Positions 23,871 through 33,403 of a stretch of 64,000 nucleotides of DNA are shown one piece after another. This stretch comes from Phanerochaete sordida (lineage: Eukaryota > Basidiomycota > Agaricomycetes > Polyporales > Phanerochaetaceae): NCBI GenBank assembly GCA_019973155.2, contig BPQB01000012.1, forward strand, positions 310,001-374,000, read 5' to 3'. The position numbers and the translations under genes are program-made. The number at the start of each line of letters is the position of its first letter. Position 1 is the stretch's first letter. Under the pieces are notes generated by a model that worked only from the letters and a program-made list of their open reading frames with translations, searched no databases and was not told the origin of the DNA.

Positions 23871-25169
23871 GTAGTGGCCTGACGCGGACTCGACGATTGA
23901 GTAAGGACGAAGGTGGAGAGAGCACGTTACCTCGCAAATGCCCCTGCGTCTCCGCATCATACCTGCGTGGAGGACCCTTTGCAATCCTTCTCTCTGGTCC
24001 GGTGTGCATGCTGGCGCAGTCCCAGTATCCCTTGATCCGTTGCACCATCGGCCCTCTGGTGTCGCCGACCGCTGCGTACCTTCTCGCCTTCAATCCAAAC
24101 ACAGCTGAGGCCCACAAGCCGACATGAACGCAGATTATTCTGCCGCGAGCCGCAGCTTTACGCGTGTGCCTCGGTCTGAATCCTGAGCCCGCCTCGCTCG
24201 CTCACGCGAGGTTCACGCGCCCTCGAAAAGCGCGCAACGTCCGCCCAAAGGGCCCACCTAGCCCACCAGGACCTGTACTGTGAGTCGGGAGTGATCGGTG
24301 TACCAGCGTCGTTCAGTACCACTCACTTCATCTCTCGTACTGTCCATTTGCGGCTCAAGTATGCCTGACGATAGGAGGAAATCAGTAGCCATATCAACGC
24401 GTTCTGGGTCAGGAGTACAAGCCAGACGCTGCAGGGGCTTTGGAGAGATAGTACGGATGTTCTCAATACCTGCAAATGAAGGGAGATTATGCACCTTCGA
24501 CGGCGACGGAACTTGAAGCTTTGAAGCTTGAAGCCTGACGACCGGAATCTAGAATCGACGGCAAAGCGATGTTGAAGGCTATGGTGAATGAGTATGTTGA
24601 GAGGTGGTGGATTTGGTGCAATTAGTGACACCACGTTAGCTCAACAAATGTAGCCAGTGAATATCTCATGAATTTCGGATGGTTGTGCGCGGGACAGGCG
24701 TTGCAGGCGAGGCTCCGATAATCTGGCGGGTCGCGTGGTAGCCATGTGGTAACGCCACGACGGCGCTGTGTAAGCGCATTGGGCTTACGACCGAAAATCT
24801 CCATCTTCAATACGACGGCATTGAGAACTCGAGCACCCAATAGATACGTCATCATCCGATTCTCTCACCGCCTTATAGCTTGTTTATACTGTCTGTCGTT
24901 GCTCACTCTCTTATGCCGCAGGATCTTCTGGTAGCGGCCACGAATGCTTTGCAAAAACTCCCGAGGGACTCCACGGACGCCAGAAAGACGCCAGAAACGA
25001 CAGATGTTGAGGGACCTCGGTACATATATCTTCTCACGAGGATATCCTTATTGCCTGACATTGAACGGGCTCTAACGCTCAACGTTTCCCCTGGCAGCCA
25101 GGACGCGACTCGGCTGTCTACGCGGCGGTGTCGATTGTGAGAGCTCGCTGACTGGCCCTTTGTCGGGAT
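23871..25169. other. Intergenic region after the MITE
   Basis: About 1.3 kb with short open frames on both strands (for example near 23.9-24.1 and 24.3-24.9 kb), none with family motifs or splice signals that would make a gene. Nothing firm. Confidence 0.35.
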
Positions 25170-26340
25170 TTCCACCACAGATGCCACTAATCATGCTGTG
25201 GTACATGGGAGGAGCCGTTGCTCTGGCGATGCTACTCTCAGCCCTTTGCATGCCTTCGCCCTCCGACCGTGCATTGCCTATTGACCTTGCGGCGCCCACC
25301 GCCACTCCGCCGTACGTCCCGCTGCTCATCTCGAGATTCCGACGGCGTAGGAGAAACGTTAGCATTATACTGTACCTTATGCGAGACGCGTGGTGCTACT
25401 CGTGCGTCCGAGAAAGCGAGAGTGAACGGAGAAACGGAGTAGTATCCCGTCGCCGGCTGGAGGTACGGCGATGTCTGCGTGCCGGGGGAGAAAGAAACGT
25501 ACTGATACTTACAGCCCGTGCCCCCAGAGCTGGAAGTATTAGCGTGCGCGGGGACGTACTTAAAATTACTTTCACAGCCCTGCGTCGTTGACGTCTCCGG
25601 CGCGCCTTGAAGAGTAAAGCCAAAAATACGAGGATAATAATGGCGACAGTAGCTATGACATAATTGATGATGGTACGTGTTTTCTCTGAGATACCAGTTG
25701 TTTTTAATTGACTGTCGATGTAGATGCACTCATTGGACTTGTGAGGGTCGAAATCGAAGCCGACGGGTCAGACGCTAAAAGCGAAGTGTTTGCGGACGAA
25801 TTGGGCAACGACGAAGTCATTACGGTCAACAACGCTGAGCGACTTTCTATCTCATCACCTCTACAACCTCTGATTCAGCACCGGCGCACGGGGTAGAATA
25901 GGGAGCATGTACCTTGTACTCGTAAGCGGATGCTCCAACAATGCGACGCTAATCGTCTTATTCCCCAGGCTAATCAGTATCCTCCACGGATATGCTGTAT
26001 CGCCCAGACCTTGGGCGTCAAACACGAGCTGATTGTACTGATAGGTGTAGGACGTCGTCTGCGGGGAATGGAGGCGTACGAATCCTGTTTACTGAAGAAT
26101 AACGCAAGCTCGAGGCCCCCACGCTTCGTCAAGGGTCACAACAGTGTATAACGTGGTCCTGTCAGTGATATGGTGAGCCCAGCACATGTACATTTAAGAG
26201 ACGTACACACCGGTACAGATAAACGGTTTGTTTTTCGAGACAGTTTAGGAGGTCAAGCTTGTGCGTTGTGCCGTGCCACGTACCTTGCCGCGCATGGGTG
26301 ACGTCCGGCGAAGCCTCGCAGGCGACAATCTAGTGAGTAT
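25170..26340 (-). pseudogene. Decayed member F of the membrane protein family
   Basis: Pieces of the family occur in the right order on the minus strand but in different frames. About 26290-26330 holds a cysteine and PDVTHARQGTWHGTT (the C/GTW-D block). About 25985-26060 holds YNQLVFDAQGL. About 25590-25680 holds a membrane helix followed by RRRRQRRR, and about 25190-25215 the terminal ATAPPMY. The membrane helix and Arg cluster are closest to member H. At least two frameshifts separate the stop-transfer region from the PPMY end, and no signal peptide was found. The gene is dead. Confidence 0.75.
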
Positions 26341-26665
26341 ATCAGCATCATCTGCTCAATTCACAGCCTGAGGTCAGGCTGGTCAGCAACAGATGTCGCA
26401 AATAGTAACCGTCATCTTGCGAGCCGTGGCAGGCACTCCTGGTGTCTGTCGCCCATTTAAATACAGCATGTGCGTACAATTCTACTACGGCGCATTCTCT
26501 ACGGTATAATATGTAGGCGGTGCAGTCGCCCCCCGAATACTGCTTCTGCTTTCCAATGGAGCCGCAACAAATGCCCCCATTCGTGCTCTGCGGCCCGTAC
26601 CTCCTGTCTGCTGACCATGACCTGAGACTACAGAGAACACGACGGACGCCCGGATACTTTCTGCC

Positions 26666-27741
26666 CTACCGTAGTCTCAGATCAGCTGAGCTGTTGAAGG
26701 CAGGTTGCACTGACACGGCGTACTGGGATGTCGCCACAGTATCCGCGTTCGAATATGGCTGCCGGCTAGAGGTGTTCTGGAGTCGGTCTCTGCGGCTGTC
26801 GCTCACGATGGCGAGACCGTGTAGAGAGTCGAGACTGGTGGGGCGAATGCTGCGAGCCTGCACGCAAGAGCGGCGGCGACGGACCCTGCAAACCAGTACC
26901 AGCACGATGACGAGAACGACCGGGATGACAGTGGCTATGACGATTACGGCGGTGCGTACCGACGGTGGAAGTCCATTTGCTCTGGTTTCTACCGTTACTG
27001 TGGCTCGCAGTGAAGTAGACGTGTTTGTGGACGAGTCGGAGGATGTGGATTGTGCAGCAGTGCCGGAGGACGGTACAGATTCCCCGAAAAGTGGCAGAGA
27101 GCTATTTCCAGCAGCGTCGTCTCTGCCATGTACTGATTAGAACGCTGTTTGCAGGACAAAGTACGGGCGCACTTCATATACACGAGGTAATCAAGAAGAA
27201 CATTACTGGTAACGTTCTCGCCCCTCCCGTTCTGGAGTATCCACGTGTGTGTAGTATGGTTGAGTCCCTCTGCCTGAAAATACAACTGATTGTAGCTGTA
27301 GTTGAATTCGCCTGTTGGTGGCATAGAAAAACGACCCGCGTCTTGCCCGTCCAGAAAGAACACGAGGTCGATCCCGAACGCAGAATTGACCATGCCGTAC
27401 ACATAAATTGCGGTGCCTTCAAATTCGTCATCAGTGCAAGTATGTTACGAGACACAGATATGCGTACCCGTAAAGCGGAAGGTTGCGTTACGCACAAAAT
27501 CGTGCGGATTGATGATGCTGTAAGATGTGTCGTGCCAAGTGCCGTCGTAAGCAAAGGTCGGATCTGGCTGCGACCCGCAGCTCGAACAGTCTGGGCCGAC
27601 GGCCCATTCTGCCTCGTAGGTTATGTATGTGCCGGTGGTCGGATCGATGCCCTGGTCGTCGACAGTAATGTTCCTCGTGTATACGGGGACGATCGCGCCT
27701 AGTATGTAGCACAGTAGGAAAAAGTGCAGCCAAATAAGCAT
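26666..27741 (-). CDS. Type I membrane protein, family member G, with truncated tail
   Basis: Exons 27468-27741, 27173-27416 and 26666-27122 on the minus strand give 324 residues. Signal peptide from MLIWLHFFLLCYILG, then NITVDDQGIDP, CSSC, GTWHDTSY, RNATFRFTG, GTAIYVYG, YNQLYFQAEGL and LLDYLVYMK. This places it in a subfamily with H and F. Stalk of about 70 residues, one membrane helix, then RRRR. The frame stops at 26666-26668. In another frame just downstream the sequence goes on with family-like tail ending in ATAPPTYY and a stop at 26485, so one indel near 26670 has removed the PPxY end. It may be a young pseudogene, a shortened protein or a sequencing error. Confidence 0.75.
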
Positions 27742-28462
27742 GGATATGGTTACGAGGAGCCGGGGAGATGAGTGCGGCTCTGGGCAGGCGCGGTGTATCT
27801 GCTTTTGAGATGCACAGTGGCCGTTTCGACAGACGAAAGCTGTCTGCTTTACCTACAATGTAACTGAGAAGATAGCAAGTCGCATCTACAGTGACAGAAC
27901 GAAGTTGAGCTGCCGAGAGTCGAGACAGGTGCTGGGTCATCTCGGCTCTGATGCAAGGAGACAAACAGTTCGTGAGAGATTGGGGCTATGAATATGCATC
28001 AGCTCGAACGCCCAATGATAGCGGCCGAGACACCTACGTTGGTAGACCTGTCGCGCGACCACGTTGAGGTCGGAAGTAGACAAACGCCCGCACAAGCGCG
28101 GACAGAAACCGCAATCCCATCACCGTGGTGATTATAACGGGATAATTTTATTACCAATGGTGGTCTCCGCGCGATACAAACTCGTAGCCTGAGGCGTCAT
28201 GAAGTCGGAACCTGAATACGCGATTATGTCGTCGTACAGAGCTTCTACAGATTCCCTGCCGCCTCGCTCTACTAGATTGATAACACCGCCTACACCGCTA
28301 TGTCCTAGTTTCTGCTCTTACTGTCCTCTGACCCACGCTCCTCTGCGCGCCTCCAATCGCAGGTGTACCCAAGACAGATTTTGAATCGTTCCAAGACGAG
28401 GCGTGAGCGACGACAGAGTTATTATGCAGACCACTCTCGGATACATGTCAGGAATAGCTCGA
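27742..28462. other. Intergenic region upstream of member G
   Basis: Promoter side of member G and 3' flank of the coiled-coil gene. No gene, repeat or clear motif was seen. Confidence 0.4.
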
Positions 28463-29704
28463 TTATTGATGCGTGATGCTGTCGTAGGTGCCTTCTGGAG
28501 TCAACCGCCTGCGGGTGCTGCGCGGGGAATCCACAGCATCGTCCTCGTCGTCTTCACGAGGCCGCTTTGGAGACTGTGCGGGAGCAGCACTGTTGTGAGT
28601 ATCGCAATCCTCTGCGCCGCTCGACGAGCTCCGTTCATGCTTGTCGCAGTCGCCGTCCCCGAAACTGCAAGCATATCAGTAAAATATGCAGCACTTCATG
28701 ATGAGTGCCACTCACTCGGAATATTTGGCAATATACCGCTCCATCTGACTGAGCGTCTCGAGTTTGAGATCTGCATAGTGGGAGACGTACTGCCGCTCTG
28801 GGACTTGTTCTTTCTGCTGGGCACGGAAGCGTCGTCGATAGCGTTTTGCCCACTCGGGCCCACCGATGCCACTACTCTGTGAGCAGTATCTATGGGGGTC
28901 GACGTCAGAGAACGGGTAGAGGCAAGTGAAGACGTCAGGTACTCACTCGATTGGATCATACGCCGACGGATCTATCTTATCTTCGAAATCGCTGAGAGTC
29001 CCCAACGCTTCATCGTCCGCGTCATTTCCGCCATCTTCGTCCCAGATGAACGGAATGGGACTTCTGTGATTAGATTGAGTAAATATATCAGCTCATATAG
29101 CGCCAGTAATGACTCACGGGGTGCGCTTGTCCATTGGGGAACTGTCCTCGTCTTCGCTTTCTGACGAATCCACGAACCAGTCATCATCGGCAGACATCTC
29201 GGTGTTGGAGTCCACAGCGTAGCCTTCCCGTTCCCTCTGCTGTCTCAGATATTCTGCATCGTCTCTTGCCACCTCCTCAGCGATTCTACGCTGCTCTTCT
29301 TCGGCCTTCTTCCTCTCCTCCTCTTCCTTCGCCATGCGCTCCTTCGTCACCTCCCTGCGAATCTCTTCCTCAAAGTCGCTCTCGTCGCTCCACACCGCCC
29401 GCCATTCATATCGCAGCGTTCTCTCGCGGAACCTGTGCCGCTCCTCGCGTTCAATGCGCTTGCGTTCTGCCTCCTGCGCTGCGACGAGCTCCGGCTCGTG
29501 CGTCTCCTTCCAGGCGTCCTCCTCGTCGGTGTCCGGTGCGCACCGCTCGTTTTCGTCGTCCGAGAGGTGCGCGTCGATGCCGACGAAGTAGCGATACGCG
29601 CGCCGCTCTGGAGTCTCGCGCCTCAAGTTCCACGCCGGGATCCAATCTGCGAGGGTGCGCGGCTTCGTGGAGAGCGGCTTGAGCTTCCGGCCGTTGTAGT
29701 CCAT
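28463..29704 (-). CDS. Acidic coiled-coil protein, unknown function
   Basis: Exons 29118-29704, 28947-29063, 28716-28889 and 28463-28664 on the minus strand, each joined in phase 2, give 359 residues. Residues about 1-60 contain RAYRYFVGIDAHL. Residues about 75-170 are a highly charged Glu/Arg/Lys helix that is probably a coiled coil (runs such as KEEEERKKAEEEQRR). Then comes an acidic Asp/Glu/Ser segment, and the C-terminal third has KRYRRRF and a basic PKRPRED segment that could be a nuclear signal. I do not recognise the family. In exon 3 a second frame is open, but the one used here gives better composition and leads to exon 4. A fragment of a second copy lies at about 33237-33295. Confidence 0.7.
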
Positions 29705-30111
29705 TGGTTAGATTTGGTGTGAAATGTGGTGTTGGATGTTCGATGTAGGCGTGTTGGTGCCCGCTGATGACTGTTGGAGGCCAAGGCTTGTTAGCGCCTG
29801 GCGCGGGCACGGACAGTTTATGTAGACAAAGGAGCGTGGCCGCGTTCCTGATCTGGACGAACATGAGGCTGCGTCCCCACGCCACTCGTTCTCCGCGACA
29901 AGCATAAGCAAACAATGCAACAGATGTGGCCTGCGGAAAAATAGCGTCAGTGTCCAGGCGCGTAGCCTGGCTAGACCCGATGAATCGTCCGGGACGGCCA
30001 CAACTTCGAAGATTCCAGACATCTAGCTTCATATATCTGGGTTGCGCTTCTCGTGTGACGAGTACTTATATTGTACTATGCAAATTCCTGCACGTGGCTC
30101 TAGGGACGGTG
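29705..30111. other. Intergenic region between coiled-coil gene and monooxygenase relic
   Basis: 5' flank of the coiled-coil gene, and the stretch beyond the 3' end of the relic. No coding signal was seen. Confidence 0.4.
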
Positions 30112-30442
30112 TTACCATACCACGGGTGCAGAATCCTTTGAATCGTAGCCACCTTTCAGCTTCGCCTTGATCTGTGCCATTGGGCCCCGTCATCAAATGT
30201 ATACGCAGCTGCGTCTTACAGAGCCCAACTTACGCAGCGCAACCATCTTCTTGAAGGTCCGCCACCAGACGAAACTACCTGCGCGCCATCAGCCTCTCAT
30301 CCGCACCAGCCACGCGGGAGACTCACCCATCATGAGCCACATGGTCGGCAGGCCATCGAGCTCGCGGAACGGGCCGCGCAGCTCGCCCTCCTCGTTCATT
30401 CCCCAGATCGGCGGGATCCTCGCGCCAACGTCCGTGGAAGAC
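30112..30442 (-). pseudogene. C-terminal relic of a flavin monooxygenase
   Basis: The minus strand matches the last three exons of the monooxygenase at 33404-35872: a block with IPPIWGMNEEGELRGPFREL, then LMMG followed by a GT donor, a short exon with Lys-Met-Val-Ala, and a last exon starting QIKAKL. The rest of the gene is absent. Upstream of 30442 there is no FAD or NADPH motif, so only the end of a duplicated gene remains. It lies 5' of the coiled-coil gene, as the intact monooxygenase lies beside a fragment of that gene. Confidence 0.75.
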
Positions 30443-30936
30443 ATAAAAGGCGTTGAAAGATGCAGACTAGAGAAGTATGGCTTCCAGGCAAGACAGTTTG
30501 CACAAGCGCAATAAGTGCTCGGAGAAGCGCGCGATCGCGAGATGCCGCGTGCTAGAAGTCGTAGATATGTGCCAAAAAGGTCTTTTCAGAGACAAGCCGT
30601 CAGATTGGAGGGTCATAATACTCTCACCAGGCTGGAGAGAACGATTGGTGGCTATGTATCCCTGGCCTCGTTTTCAGAAATTTAGGGTGACGTCCGACAC
30701 GACGAACAGCGTTTGAGCAGCGTGGTGCTTGAACTGTTCATCGTTTTGGTGAGCTAACAAGAAAGGACACACGGTTGGGGTATCAATGCCATGAAGTCTT
30801 AGATTGTGAAACGATATAAATTGGTGATGGAGCCTAGCAGCGGAACGGCGTGGGTACACTGCAGGTTGCGACTGGTCAGCCAGCAGGTATGAGCAGTGTG
30901 ATGCACCACGTCAGGCCACGTTCAATTCCTGCGCTT

Positions 30937-31060
30937 ACTAGGTACTCCCACAGTAAGCGGTTCCGCTTATACAGTAAGCAGAGTGTAAATTGATATGTTC
31001 CTTATGTCGCGTCTCTTCCTTGTCCCATGCCACGGGTTCGCATGCGACTTCAGCACGATA
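30937..31060 (+). repeat. Dispersed GTAAGC-type repeat, copy 1 (short)
   Basis: Carries the motifs shared with 55157-55336, 58596-58790 and 63731-63925: an ACTCCCACAGTAAGC block, a GCTTA...AGTAAGC pair able to form a hairpin, CTTATG-cGCGT and CACGGGTTCGC. It sits between the monooxygenase relic and member H. It lacks the ATTACGTAAGC start of the other copies. Confidence 0.55.
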
Positions 31061-31147
31061 CTTCGGACAGAGCGCAGCAGGAAACAGCGCTACACCAAGC
31101 TAAAATTGTGGGCATCGCACGTTCTTTGTTTGCCTTTGAATGAAAAC

Positions 31148-32486
31148 CTATAGGGGCGCTCCAGCCTCGCTCTGGTACATCGGCGGTGCTGTTTCTGCCG
31201 CGACACTGCTTCCGGACCTCCTGACGCCGACGACATTCGATCTCGCGATCTCTTCCATCTCACCTCTCCCATCCCTTGTGCCCTGCTGCCCGCCCAAGAA
31301 TGACGATGAAGAAGTAACGGTCACAGGAACTGGCGTGTACCGCGCCTTCGTCGCGACGCGTGGCGCGACTGATCCCATACCCAATAAAGCGGCCGGAGAG
31401 GGCGAACCGTAGTACGTTGGAGGTGCTTCCGGAAAAGGCGATGCTTGTGCGTCGATGAAGGGAGATGAATGCTGAAATTGCCCGCCGGCGGATCCAGAGC
31501 TGGTCACAGTGGCATAGCCAGGGACATAGTCGACGACCGAGATCGTGCCTCTGCGCCTTTGACGCCTCCGTCGCGCTCTGTAGAGCAGCATGAGGAGTAT
31601 GACAACGGCAATGCCGGCAATAACGCCGACAGCTACCACGATGGTGCGTGTGGTGCCCGAGAGCCTTAGCTTGGCCGCAGCATGAGAAGTAATCAATGGA
31701 CTCATGGAGGAAGTAGAAGATGGCGTGTCCGAAGCTATGGATGAAGTGACCAGCGAACTCATAGAGGAAGGAATAGATGAAGGTATCTCTGGAGCCGTGG
31801 ATAAAGCCGCCGTAGGCAGCAGAGAAGTGCTACTTTCGGCATCATCCTCCCTAGAGCTTATCGTTGGGCAGGTGCACGAGTAGACGAACAACGTACGTAC
31901 TTTGTGTAGACAAGGTAGTCGAATAGGACAACGCTCCCTGTTTCACCTCCGAGGCCGTTCTGCATCCTCCAGTAATGCGGCGTGTTGTTCAGCCCCTCAG
32001 CCTGGAAGTATAGCTGATGGTACTTGTAGTCGAAGTCGGTCGTAGGAGTGTCTGCGTAATGTGCTTCCTCTCCGTCTAAAAAGAAAGCAAGATCGATCCC
32101 AAAAGTTCCGTCCACCATCCCGTAGACGTAGATGGCTGTCCCTGTAAAATATCTATACGTAGTTTATACAGGCGAGTACGAGTATGCACACCAGTGAATT
32201 TGAACGTCGCATTTCTCGGGATGACCTGTGACAGAACGCTGGGGTTGTACGTTGTGTCGTGCCAGGTACCGTCCAGTGCTTGGTTAGGATCTGGCCGAGC
32301 TCCGCAAGGCAGAGTGGAGTTAAGGCAGTTTGGCCCAATAGCCCAGTCCCCTTCATAGTTGATCTTTTCACCTGTCGTTGAGTCCGAGCCCTGATCGTCA
32401 ACAGTGACATTGACGGAGACGCCGAGCACGAGAGGGAGTAATGAACGTCCCAAGAGAGATAGCGCTAGAACGGACCAGAGCGACAT
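31148..32486 (-). CDS. Type I membrane protein, family member H
   Basis: Exons 32192-32486, 31901-32141 and 31148-31850 on the minus strand give 412 residues. The start at 32486 (MSLWSVLALSLLG) gives a normal signal peptide; the ATG at 32522 does not. Ectodomain: NVTVDDQGSDS, two cysteines spaced further apart than in other members (about 9 residues), GTWHDTTYN, RNATFKFTG, GTAIYVYG, YHQLYFQAEGL and LFDYLVYTK. Stalk about 65 residues, membrane helix about 247-269, then RRRRQRRR. The tail has an internal PPTY and ends with PPMY at 401-404. It belongs with F and G. Confidence 0.86.
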
Positions 32487-33236
32487 AGCTTGTTGAATGC
32501 CGCGCGAAAGGGACGAAGTCAAGAGCGACTAGAGAGGGGGATTGAATCCATTCTGGCTGGCATCCTTTTAAGAAATACCCCCTCGCTGTTGATGGGATTT
32601 TGCCCTACTTCTACAGTTTTATAGACGGTACGATTTAGCGGCATCTGCAGAAAGAAGGTTTATTATGACATAATGAAGACTCGTCGTGCAGTGTCTTTGA
32701 TTTTTTCCGCGGATTCGGATCAGCGACGACAGAATAGCGTTATACATGACGAGCCCACCGACAAACAAGACAGTGAAATTGACAGCAATTTCCCGTAATC
32801 ATTACTAGAAGCCTGATATATTGTCTCGGATCAGATGTTCGTGCTGCGTGTTGATAACATCGCGCATCAAGACCCCAGAATGTTTGATGCAGGTGTTGCA
32901 GCACAGCGTGCCGCAAATTCGAACACCTGGTACACTCAAATACAATCAGGACGTCCGAGAGCAGTGCACAAGACAATCAGCACAACGTGGAGAATATCTG
33001 AACCGCAATCGTGGCACTGGAATGGCTATTGCAGAACTGCCTCCAATCTGGAAGAGGCTTGCCAAGGGAACGGAAAAGTTAGATGCAAGCGGACAGTTGG
33101 ACAGGATGAAAGACGGGCTTTGTGTGACTAGACCTCCTACTGAGCTGCGCATCCCACCATACGTTCCCCTGTGCTGACATGGGTTGGATCGTCTCCGTTC
33201 ACCCATCCTTCTGACTATCATCCTGCGCCCTCCGGT
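32487..33236. other. Intergenic region upstream of member H
   Basis: Promoter side of member H. Several short open frames on both strands, none supported. Nothing else was seen before the gene fragment at about 33237. Confidence 0.4.
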
Positions 33237-33295
33237 AGTCTGGAGGTGCGCGTCGACGGCGACGAAGTAGCGCCATGCAGGACGCTCAACGATTC
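33237..33295 (-). pseudogene. Fragment of a second coiled-coil gene
   Basis: About 60 bp match exon 1 of the gene at 28463-29704: the minus strand reads RPAWRYFVAVDAHL against RRAYRYFVGIDAHL. The flanking sequence is not similar enough to extend it. It lies about 110 bp beyond the stop of the monooxygenase at 33404, mirroring the coiled-coil gene beside the monooxygenase relic at 30.1 kb. Confidence 0.6.
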
Positions 33296-33403
33296 CGGCT
33301 TTCGGATGTTCAGCTTTACATCGATAAAGCGTACGCTCCTCGCATTGATAAGGATAGTGTTGTACAATCTATATCCTTGTATGCGCTGCGCTCAAATACA
33401 GCC

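Noticed and set aside
23680..24117. Minus-strand frame of 145 codons overlapping the MITE
   Set aside because: It runs through the inverted-repeat end and has no motif; the mobile element explains the sequence better.
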